Below are positions 8,597-15,667 of a stretch of DNA of 64,000 nt, in pieces; positions within the stretch are counted from its first letter, which is position 1; every line of letters starts with the position of its first letter. Below the pieces are notes generated by a model. It worked only from the letters and a program-made list of their open reading frames with translations. It was not told the DNA's origin and searched no databases. Position numbers and translations under genes: made by a program. Source of the DNA: [Enterobacter] lignolyticus SCF1 (lineage in GTDB: Bacteria; Pseudomonadota; Gammaproteobacteria; Enterobacterales; Enterobacteriaceae); contig NC_014618.1 in the NCBI RefSeq assembly GCF_000164865.1, positions 1,116,001 through 1,180,000 on the forward strand, read 5' to 3'.

Positions 8597-8626
8597 GTGA
8601 CTCATAGTCCGTGGAACAATAATCAA
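8597..8626 (+). promoter_or_regulatory. Tandem C-box operator upstream of controller gene 1
   Basis: GACTCATAGTC at 8599-8609, then the spacer CGTG, then a weaker second site GAACAATAATC at 8614-8624. The strong-site/CGTG/weak-site layout is that of C.Esp1396I/C.PvuII-type operators, where a C-protein dimer pair autoregulates. It lies 22 bp before the ATG at 8647. Confidence 0.68.
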
Positions 8627-8646
8627 CAAAGATTGATGCTGGTCTG

Positions 8647-8898
8647 ATGAAAAATACGGGATCAATCAAAAAGATACTGGGTGAAAGAATCAGGACGCTA
8701 CGCCTTGATATGGGGCTGTCCCAGGAAGCATTCGCCGATAAATGCGGCATCGATCGCACATATATGAGTGGAATTGAGCGCGGAGTACGGAATCCTACAC
8801 TTATTGTCATTTGTGCGATTTCGGATGGACTAGAGATGGATCTCAGCCATTTGTTTATGTTTGCCGATGGTGCACATGCTGACAACGAAGCACCCTGA
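8647..8898 (+). CDS. Controller-type XRE HTH regulator 1
   Basis: 83 aa. RIRTLRLDMGLSQEAFADKCGIDRTYMSGIERGVRNPTL is the classic helix-turn-helix of restriction-modification controller proteins (SQE..A....DRTY.S.IERG.RNPTL). These dimeric proteins bind C-boxes and time the expression of an endonuclease. The C-box operator directly upstream supports that identity. No restriction or methylase gene follows immediately, so it may be an orphan or may have been recruited to regulate neighbours. A paralogue follows at 8950. Confidence 0.87.
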   Translation: MKNTGSIKKILGERIRTLRLDMGLSQEAFADKCGIDRTYMSGIERGVRNPTLIVICAISDGLEMDLSHLFMFADGAHADNEAP

Positions 8899-8899
8899 T

Positions 8900-8927
8900 G
8901 TGACTTATAGTCCGTGGTCTGATAGGC
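8900..8927 (+). promoter_or_regulatory. Tandem C-box operator upstream of controller gene 2
   Basis: GACTTATAGTC at 8902-8912, spacer CGTG, then GTCTGATAGGC at 8917-8927. It has the same arrangement as the 8597 site, with a better first half and a more divergent second half, and lies 22 bp before the second controller gene. Confidence 0.68.
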
Positions 8928-8949
8928 AACGGAAGTTCATTTTATCTGG

Positions 8950-9180
8950 ATGAAAAATTCATCCAGCATCCAGGCGCAGTTTGGCGCACATCTCAAAAAA
9001 CTCAGGCTTCAGTCCGGCCTGTCTCAGGAAGCATTCGCGGATAAGTGTGGACTTGACCGTACTTATGTGAGCGGTATTGAGCGAGGAGTAAGGAACCCAA
9101 CCCTTGAAGTAATAGGCGTTTTGGCAAAAGGGTTGGGTATGGATATTAAAGAATTATTCAGCTTTGAAAGATTGGTTTAA
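8950..9180 (+). CDS. Controller-type XRE HTH regulator 2
   Basis: 76-aa paralogue of the preceding gene: LRLQSGLSQEAFADKCGLDRTYVSGIERGVRNPTLEV is identical to it through most of the HTH. The C-terminal dimerisation part (GLGMDIKELFSFERLV) differs. Gene and operator appear to have been duplicated together. Slight differences in the recognition helix and operator halves could allow the two proteins to form distinct or mixed dimers. Confidence 0.86.
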   Translation: MKNSSSIQAQFGAHLKKLRLQSGLSQEAFADKCGLDRTYVSGIERGVRNPTLEVIGVLAKGLGMDIKELFSFERLV

Positions 9181-9571
9181 CTGTTAGTTGCGACTTTGTT
9201 TGCAGCGACTCTGGGTACTTGGCTACCAACCTCACGAGTACCCTCATTTGTTGACAGTCCGTCTTTTGGCGAAAATCGGCCTGCAATATCTTTCATATTT
9301 ATGACTGTTTTGAGCAAGGAGCGGACATCTACAATGCTCCTCACAACTAACGGAAGCATTACTAACATCATGATGTATTCATGAGTGGGGAGCAGGTCAT
9401 AGGAGTAGGTGATTGAGTAGTGCTTATTTGGGAGGTGCGACTATACTTAAAGATGAAATATAATTGACTGTGATCTACATCTGCAAATGTATTCATGAAG
9501 CTTTTTTAAATTTAAAAGATATGTTAACCTCAAGACATAAATATTTTCATTTAACGGATTAAGGTTTTGAT
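9181..9571. other. Intergenic region before the AT-rich cassette
   Basis: 390 bp with no convincing gene. The sequence becomes strongly AT-rich after about 9440, marking the left edge of the AT-rich block that runs to about 15.35 kb. It presumably contains the promoter for the gene at 9572. Confidence 0.5.
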
Positions 9572-11353
9572 ATGTATATACGAGGAGAGAGCATTGATGA
9601 TGTTTTAAATAAATTATATAACAAACTCCTATCCAGAAAAAGTAACATACACCCTTCAAAAGGTAAGGCGACAGAAATAACAGGTGTATTAATAAAAATA
9701 AATAACCCAAGGGCTAGGCTAAGTCGTACGGAAGGAAAGGGTAAGGTTTTTAGTGCTCTTGGAGAATTATTGTGGTACATGTCTGGTTTACATGATTTGG
9801 AATTCATTCGTTACTATATTCCAAAGTATAATTGTTTTTCCGACGATAATAAAACGATTTACGGCGGTTATGGTCCGAGGATTTTTGGTAATGATAATCA
9901 GTTTATGAGAGTAATCCAATTACTTCGGGAAAAGAAAGACTCTCGGCAAGCAATAATTCAAATATTTCATTCAGATGATTTGAAAGAGAAGCACAAAGAT
10001 ATTCCATGCACTTGTACGTTACAGTTTATTTTGAGGAATAACAAGCTTTCGTTGATTGTAAATATGCGTTCTAATGATGTTTTTCTTGGTTTTCCCCATG
10101 ATGTCTTTGCCTTCACTATGATCCAAGAATATGCAGCTTCAATTCTAGGATGTGACTTAGGTGATTATAAGCATTTTGTAGGTAGTTTACATCTATATGA
10201 TGAGCATAGGATTAAAGCTCAAGGTTATATAAATGAAGGTTGGCAGGAAGTAATTGAAATGCCATCAATGCCAAAGGATAATGTTGAAAACAATTTAAAT
10301 ATTCTTTTAAAAAAAGAAAATGAGATCAGAAATAATATCGACATTGATATTGATAAATTAGAACTAAATGACTATTGGAAAGATATAGCTTTAATGTTGC
10401 TCTATTTCAATGCTAGAAAGTATAAAAAAGATCATAAAGTAATTAATTCTATTATGGATAGAATAAATAGTAGTGCTTTTAAAGTGTATATAAAGCAGAG
10501 AGAAGATGTAATTAAAGAAGGTCCTGCTGATTATGACTTAGATGGTTACCGCACGATTACGCGTATGCTAGTTAGATCTCTCAAGGATAAGGATCTCATA
10601 TCTTCAGGAGTTATTTTAAATGGCAGCCCTATTCCAGCATTTGGTAAAATCTCTACAGCAATAGTTGCAACTCTAGGCTTAAATCCTAGCAATAATGAAT
10701 TTTTAGATTCACAGGGGAATGAACTTGAGTCCGATTTGAGACGTTTCCATACACTAAAATCACTATTTTTAAATGACTGGAATACCATAGATGATCAAAC
10801 TCTAGATATGATTATAGAGTCCTGTGATCTATATTTTGAAAGAAATCCATATGATAGGTGGTTTAAACCATTAGATAACTTATTATCTCAATCTGGTTTT
10901 AGTTATTATGGAAAAGAAAGTAATGCCTGTCATTTAGATTTAGTCCCATTTGCCACTTATAAAAAATGGTCTTATTTAAGTGGATATCAACGAGAAGTAT
11001 TATTAAAAAAAATATCATCATCTCTGGGGGTTATCATAAAAAACTCAAAGATAAAATTGCTTTTATTAAATGGTAGAACTGTTGTTGAACATTTAAAGTT
11101 AATATCTAATATAGAGATCTGTGAGAACGGTGTATCCTCTCTGAGTTTGAAAAGAAAGTCTGGAAATGATATTAAAGGGTTTGAGTATACGGGGAAATTA
11201 AGTAATATATCAGGTGTTGATATAGGTAGGGATATATATATATATGGATTCAATCATAATGTTCAAAGTAGTTTTGGTGTGTCTAATCTTGTGAAAGAAG
11301 AAATAAAGAAAAGATTTAATAACTATTGGATGACATTAAACCATGAATTATAA
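9572..11353 (+). CDS. Thymidylate-synthase-like enzyme fused to a uracil-glycosylase-like domain
   Basis: 593 aa. Residues ~1-235 are a thymidylate synthase fold: ELLWYMSG (65-72), IYGGYGPR, a catalytic Cys146 in IPCTCTLQF, RSNDVFLG (Arg166-Ser167-Asp169) and HLY (His207-Tyr209). These positions coincide with E. coli ThyA numbering. The residue equal to ThyA Asn177 is Asp177 (GFPHDV), the substitution known in dCMP hydroxymethylases, so a cytosine nucleotide substrate is plausible. Residues ~345-510 look like a UDG-superfamily domain: ATLGLNPSNNEF (366-377), HLDLVPF (454-460), LLLLNGRTVVEHL (496-508). It overlaps the next gene by 11 bp. Codon use is very AT-rich, unlike the host. The UDG assignment is weaker than the TS one. 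Confidence 0.75.
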   Translation: MYIRGESIDDVLNKLYNKLLSRKSNIHPSKGKATEITGVLIKINNPRARLSRTEGKGKVFSALGELLWYMSGLHDLEFIRYYIPKYNCFSDDNKTIYGGYGPRIFGNDNQFMRVIQLLREKKDSRQAIIQIFHSDDLKEKHKDIPCTCTLQFILRNNKLSLIVNMRSNDVFLGFPHDVFAFTMIQEYAASILGCDLGDYKHFVGSLHLYDEHRIKAQGYINEGWQEVIEMPSMPKDNVENNLNILLKKENEIRNNIDIDIDKLELNDYWKDIALMLLYFNARKYKKDHKVINSIMDRINSSAFKVYIKQREDVIKEGPADYDLDGYRTITRMLVRSLKDKDLISSGVILNGSPIPAFGKISTAIVATLGLNPSNNEFLDSQGNELESDLRRFHTLKSLFLNDWNTIDDQTLDMIIESCDLYFERNPYDRWFKPLDNLLSQSGFSYYGKESNACHLDLVPFATYKKWSYLSGYQREVLLKKISSSLGVIIKNSKIKLLLLNGRTVVEHLKLISNIEICENGVSSLSLKRKSGNDIKGFEYTGKLSNISGVDIGRDIYIYGFNHNVQSSFGVSNLVKEEIKKRFNNYWMTLNHEL

Positions 11354-12272
11354 TGATCGTGTATTTGCTGATAGAATAAGAAATAAACTTATTGAGTACA
11401 GTAATACAGAAAGAGAATTAAGAGGTATAAGGCATGAAGATAACTTAGAATCATTATTAGGCCAAATAGTTGAAAGTAAAAGAAGGGTTGACTTCGTAAG
11501 AATTATAGATAATCAGGATATGAGTGTCGAGAGAGCTAATCCAAATAGTAATATGTTCGATCCAATAAAAGCTGCTGTTATAATGAAGAAAAATGGAAAT
11601 ATTGATGAAGCATGTTGGCTAACTTTTCTTGCAATCCATTTTGGTAAACATTCTAAATACAAATGGAGTTTAGTGAAAGGAGTTTATGGGTCATTAGGGA
11701 GTGGTTTTGTTTGGGCCTGGGATAATGTAATAACCTATCCTAATGATTTCATGCAGTGGTTGATATTTAATCATTTTCAGCTCGCATCTCAAGGTGCTTT
11801 TGGTAATCACAGAAAATATGAATCTTTAAATCCTGCAAGAAAAAATTGGAATGGTGCAATTATTCAAAGTTATATTGATTGGGTAAGACTATTTGGTGAC
11901 CATAAAACAATGCTCTTTCGTTTTGAAAAAGACTATCCCAACAAAAAAGAAAGATTTAGAGCTTTATATAAATCTATGGATAAAGTTTTGAGGTTTGGCA
12001 GAACAGCTAAGTTTGATTTTCTTACAATGCTTGAAAAACTTAGTATAACAGACATTGAGGCCGATTCCACGTATATGTCAGAAGCTACTGGACCTAAAAG
12101 GGGGGCTAACCTATTATTTGGAGGGACAACTTTAGATGTATTTAGTTCTGAGCAATTAGAGAAATGGATTGCTGAGCTGGATCTGTACTTAAATGTAGGT
12201 ATGCAAGTAATTGAAGATTCATTGTGTAATTGGCAAAAAAGCCCCAATAAATTTATTAGATTTAGGGGCTGA
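11343..12272 (+). CDS. Probable alpha-glutamyl/putrescinyl thymine pyrophosphorylase-like (clade 3) protein
   Basis: 309 aa; start overlaps the preceding stop by 11 bp, indicating coupled translation. The central block FVWAWDNVITYPNDFMQWLIFNHFQ followed by GAFGNHRKYESLNP resembles, as I recall it, the aGPT-PPlase3 family. Related clades (now 5-hmdU DNA kinases) act in phage thymine hypermodification pathways together with TS-like nucleotide hydroxymethylases. Pairing with a TS-like gene here fits that theme and is the main support. No signal peptide or membrane segment. If the family call is wrong, it remains a conserved partner of unknown function. Confidence 0.5.
   Translation: MNYNDRVFADRIRNKLIEYSNTERELRGIRHEDNLESLLGQIVESKRRVDFVRIIDNQDMSVERANPNSNMFDPIKAAVIMKKNGNIDEACWLTFLAIHFGKHSKYKWSLVKGVYGSLGSGFVWAWDNVITYPNDFMQWLIFNHFQLASQGAFGNHRKYESLNPARKNWNGAIIQSYIDWVRLFGDHKTMLFRFEKDYPNKKERFRALYKSMDKVLRFGRTAKFDFLTMLEKLSITDIEADSTYMSEATGPKRGANLLFGGTTLDVFSSEQLEKWIAELDLYLNVGMQVIEDSLCNWQKSPNKFIRFRG
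12235..12270 (-). terminator. Intrinsic terminator of the HigBA-like operon, inside the 3' end of the aGPT-like gene
   Basis: On the minus strand AGCCCCTAAATCT pairs imperfectly with a downstream ..ATTGGGGCT arm, followed by TTTTTT. It lies beyond the 12284 stop of the antitoxin-peptidase gene. Confidence 0.6.
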
Positions 12273-12283
12273 TATAGATTAGC

Positions 12284-13369
12284 TTATGACCACTTGAACT
12301 TTGTTTTTAAGTTATTCAGGTGGTTATAAGGTATTATTGATTTTTTTTGCAACTGTCCGACAACTATTCCAGGGGCTATACCTATTCTTCGAGCAAAGTA
12401 TAATATTTCTTTTCCATTATTGGATATTCTATATAGTTCCTGTTCATACTCTCTTGGAACCAAAGTGTTTTGAGCAAATTCATTTGCTTCATCTTCTAAC
12501 AGAGAGTTTATATTAAGTGAGTCATCATCAATAAATATTAGGTTACTGTCGTGTAATATTAAATGACCCATCTCGTGAAAAAATGTAAACCAGAAATGAT
12601 CATCTGAAAGATGGCGAAAACTAAGTATTATCATTGCCTTATTTTTCGCTATAAATTTTGTAGCTCCACTAGCTCGGCAACCATTTGGTGCCTTAACTAT
12701 AACTACGGCAACACCACATGTAGCACAAATTTCTTGTATTTTAGGTAAGAAATCTGAAGGTGATTTCTTTCTTGTTAATAAACGAATTTCGGGTAATAGG
12801 CTGATGAATGCATCTTTATTCCATGAGGCGCATTTTATATTTTTTGATGCTATTTCACCTTGTCTAATCCACACATCAAGGGAACCTTGAGTAGAACTAA
12901 AGCTTTGTGAGGATTTAAATGCAACGGATGAATGAAAATTTCTATATTTTAGCTCCCATTCAGAAATGCTTTGGACTCCGAAAAAATCAAGGCAATATAA
13001 AAACTTCTGGAATTTATATATTGTCTTTGGAAGCCATTCCTGTTTTTGCATATCTCCGGTAGGTAAATTTTCTAACCATGAGTTTTGGGCAGAGTCTAAC
13101 TCCATATTAATATGTTGTAATGCTTCACGATATTGTTTATCGCGTTCTAGCCAAAATGATTGAGATGCACCAAGAACGTTAGATAAACGTTCTGCTATAT
13201 ATTCATTAATGAGTAACTTTCCAGTAATTAATTGTGTTATCTTAAATTCAGACATATCCAAAAGATTTTTTAATTCATCGATTGATATTTTTCTTTCAAT
13301 CAATATGTCGGAAATTGTCTCTCCTGGAGAACTTATCCAAGTAGGAGTGTAGTTTGTGCTTGTGCTCAT
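12284..13369 (-). CDS. HigA-type antitoxin fused to ImmA/IrrE metallopeptidase
   Basis: 361 aa. The N-terminus (about 1-75) is an XRE/HigA helix-turn-helix (TPTWISSPGETISDILIER, GASQSFWLERD). The C-terminal half is an ImmA/IrrE Zn-peptidase with HEMGHLILH (residues ~262-270) and a downstream EDEANEFAQNTLVP carrying the third ligand and active Glu region. The gene overlaps the upstream toxin gene by 4 bp. Fusions of this kind pair with HigB-like toxins. The HTH represses the operon, and the peptidase may remove or respond to a regulator. Confidence 0.88.
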   Translation of the reverse strand: MSTSTNYTPTWISSPGETISDILIERKISIDELKNLLDMSEFKITQLITGKLLINEYIAERLSNVLGASQSFWLERDKQYREALQHINMELDSAQNSWLENLPTGDMQKQEWLPKTIYKFQKFLYCLDFFGVQSISEWELKYRNFHSSVAFKSSQSFSSTQGSLDVWIRQGEIASKNIKCASWNKDAFISLLPEIRLLTRKKSPSDFLPKIQEICATCGVAVVIVKAPNGCRASGATKFIAKNKAMIILSFRHLSDDHFWFTFFHEMGHLILHDSNLIFIDDDSLNINSLLEDEANEFAQNTLVPREYEQELYRISNNGKEILYFARRIGIAPGIVVGQLQKKSIIPYNHLNNLKTKFKWS

Positions 13370-13695
13370 AACTTTTCGATCCCAAGAATTTTAATTCGGC
13401 TAACTTTTGACCAATCGACAGCACCTGTAGAAAGTAGTGGCGTTGTTGGATGAGACGAACTGAAAATTAGAGAATAACCGTTACATAGATCTATTATATA
13501 CTCACCTGGGGGAAGTGCATTGGTTTCTCTGGGATTACCTACGAGCAAATCATTGAGACTAGATACTGCACGTAAGTCCGCTAGCCTGTTGATCAGGGTC
13601 TTGACTACGTCCCTAGGCAAACTTTGCCAAGCTATTACCTCTTTAGTACAGAGGTTCCGGATTTTTTCACTATCATAAGATAATATAATCGCCAT
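13366..13695 (-). CDS. HigB/RelE-superfamily toxin
   Basis: 109 aa, first gene of a two-gene operon with the HigA-ImmA gene (4-bp ATGA overlap). The pattern (WQSLPRDVVKTLINRLADLRAVSSLNDLLVGNPRETNALPPGEYIIDLCNGYSLIFSS...SRIKILGIEKL) is the killer-protein/HigB fold: helices, then a beta sheet ending in a KILGIE strand. Predicted ribosome-dependent mRNA interferase. It shows low identity to classical HigB, so activity is inferred from context. Confidence 0.72.
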   Translation of the reverse strand: MAIILSYDSEKIRNLCTKEVIAWQSLPRDVVKTLINRLADLRAVSSLNDLLVGNPRETNALPPGEYIIDLCNGYSLIFSSSHPTTPLLSTGAVDWSKVSRIKILGIEKL

Positions 13696-14248
13696 TTATC
13701 CCGTAAAAATCCCTATGTCGATGATAATATTGAAGTTTATGTATATCTTGAATAGGATGTGAACCTAGTTAGGATACCGGAATGTTCATTTTTTTTAAAG
13801 CAACTATTTTGAATAGTGTCAACTTTAAACACTTTTATTTTTTCGCACGGAGGGTTACAAATACGATATTAAAGGGAGGCTGCTTGGATCTCTCCGCCGT
13901 GGCTGTAATCGATTGACGTTTCTGATAAAAATCTACGATTTCTGGATACAGAAGCGATCTGCAAAGTTTTGAGGTAAAAGCGTCGTTCTCAAGTCTGGGC
14001 TTGTAAGTAAGATAAACTGTTGGTCAGATCTCAACTATACCTATAAAAACACGAGAGGGTAAGGAGTGGAAAAGGAAATGGTGCGTCGTAAACGATAGCT
14101 TCATACGCTGAACTGTTTTGAAAAACCGGTTACGTATGAGTTTGTGTGCAATCATCTAGTCTGATACCCTCATTGTAACATTATACCTATCAAATTTTTT
14201 AAAGTGTAACAAGTCTAGTTCAAAAACTAGCAAGTAATAGAGTTAGAA
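13696..14248. other. AT-rich intergenic region between TA pair and Shedu gene
   Basis: 550 bp with no open frame of note and no RNA I recognise. It carries the divergent promoters for the toxin-antitoxin pair (minus) and the Shedu gene (plus). Confidence 0.5.
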
Positions 14249-15334
14249 ATGTACTACTTAACTGAGTGTGGAACCAAAAAGGTGCTCGATGAGATGTCAA
14301 CTTATATGCAGAGTTTAGTTAATACATTTGAGAAGTTAGCACTTGAAGATAGTGCAGCTTCAATTTTGAAGCTGCAACAGTATTTGGAGATACGAGATGC
14401 TGGAACGTATGAAAAGCATATAATCCCTTATTTGGCTTGCCGAGCATTAATTTATAAGGGAGTAATTGGTATAGATAAAATTGCTGAAGTTCTTCCTACT
14501 GCTCCTGGACATATATATTCGATGGCGATACTTTCTAGTCTTTTGCAAGCAAGTGAGGGAGAGCATGCAAAATTCATGTATGAGCTCACCGAAGAAAGTG
14601 CTGTACTTTCTAAACCAATTATTGAAGATGTTAGAACTGCTGCAAAGAGTGTTTTCTGGGCTTTCTTAGATGACTGTAGAGCTGATTCGGATTCTTTTTA
14701 TAGACTAATAAATCTACTGCACCATGTTCAATTTTACTCTATGTATGAATTAGAGTCTTCTAGTAGTTTTAAAAAGGTGGTTTTTAATATATTTTCAAAC
14801 TCAACCCTTAGAGTATCAGATAGAAAAATTAACCAGTTGGGTGAGCTAATTTCCTCCGAGTTCCGAGAGGAGGAATATCAAAAATTCTTCACCGAAAATC
14901 CTGCTTTTCTAAATCCACTTGCCAGTAAACTTATTAGTAAGCATAAACTGGGTAATGAGTTTATTACGGACTATGTACTGGAAACATTAACTGGAGATTA
15001 TATTGCAGTTGAAATAGAAAAACCTACCGATTGTATTTTTACCAAGTCAAATAACTTTACTCACACATTTACTCATGCATTCGGACAAGTTATTGATTTT
15101 ATAGAATGGATTGAGCAAAATATCTCATATGCACAGAAAAAACTTCCAGGAATTTCCTCACCGTCAGGAATGTTAGTTATTGGTGTTCGTACCACCCTCA
15201 ATAAAGAACAAGAGGATAAACTTCGCCGTTTTAATAAGAATAGCAATTCGATTGAAGTTGTTACTTTTGATGACTTGTTGGCAAAAGCGCGAACACTTCA
15301 GGCAAATATTATACATAGAACAGAACTCTTATAA
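14249..15334 (+). CDS. Shedu-type (SduA, DUF4263) anti-phage nuclease
   Basis: 361 aa. The C-terminal half has the DUF4263/SduA pattern: EFREEEYQKFFTENPAFLNPL (~209-229), then TDYVLETLTGDYIAVEIEKPTD (~246-267), with the PD-(D/E)xK-like D...ExEK core, and THAFGQVIDFIEWIE (~280-294), matching the conserved Gln helix. The N-terminal ~200 residues are helical and not recognised; this part varies among Shedu proteins and is thought to sense infection. Single-gene defence system, here between a TA module and a methylase/helicase/nuclease operon. An internal ATG at 14294 is an alternative start. Confidence 0.82.
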   Translation: MYYLTECGTKKVLDEMSTYMQSLVNTFEKLALEDSAASILKLQQYLEIRDAGTYEKHIIPYLACRALIYKGVIGIDKIAEVLPTAPGHIYSMAILSSLLQASEGEHAKFMYELTEESAVLSKPIIEDVRTAAKSVFWAFLDDCRADSDSFYRLINLLHHVQFYSMYELESSSSFKKVVFNIFSNSTLRVSDRKINQLGELISSEFREEEYQKFFTENPAFLNPLASKLISKHKLGNEFITDYVLETLTGDYIAVEIEKPTDCIFTKSNNFTHTFTHAFGQVIDFIEWIEQNISYAQKKLPGISSPSGMLVIGVRTTLNKEQEDKLRRFNKNSNSIEVVTFDDLLAKARTLQANIIHRTELL

Positions 15335-15371
15335 ATAGTACTGGCTGTTTTTTTGATACATATTCTACCGG

Positions 15372-15463
15372 GAGACTGTAATTAAAATTGTGTAATTGCC
15401 TGTTTTTGATATGTTCACTCCAACAACGGAGACAGGCAAATTATGGACGAAAAGAAACTTAAG
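15372..15463 (+). mobile_element. End fragment of the IS256-family element
   Basis: 92 bp beginning with the inverted repeat GAGACTGTAATTAAAATTG and running through the leader to the first transposase codons (MDEKKLK). It is nearly identical to 5040-5131 of the intact copy in reverse orientation, and is truncated at the border with the 40-bp repeats. Confidence 0.85.
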
Positions 15464-15553
15464 GTGGACTGACCCCGCCCCGGTAGACGATCCTGCCCTA
15501 TAGTTGGACTGACCCCACCCCAGTAGACGATCCTGCCCTATAGTTGGACTGAC
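15464..15553 (+). repeat. 40-bp tandem repeat (IS-end-like)
   Basis: Two full units and a start of a third: GTTGGACTGACCCC(A/G)CCCC(A/G), then GTAGACGATCCTGCCCTATA. The first copy has lost one base. The unit looks like the terminal sequence of an insertion sequence, but no transposase adjoins. Confidence 0.7.
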
Positions 15554-15579
15554 GCACCGTAGCGGCTTCTATGAGGATG

Positions 15580-15607
15580 AAAGACGACTCGAACCGAGTC
15601 ATCTTTA
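15580..15607 (-). terminator. Hairpin downstream of the GIY-YIG gene
   Basis: Near-perfect stem AAGATGACTCG / CGAGTCGTCTT on the minus strand, followed by a short T-run, 61 bp beyond the stop codon at 15668. Likely terminates the three-gene operon. Confidence 0.55.
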
Positions 15608-15667
15608 GCCTTATAATGCCTTTCTGTTCCCTGACACTTAGGTTTATGGCCAGGGTACTTTCTGGCC

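Noticed and set aside
9572..10270. Ordinary thyA gene
   Set aside because: Asp replaces the conserved Asn177, overall similarity to ThyA is low and there is a large C-terminal extension; not a housekeeping thymidylate synthase.
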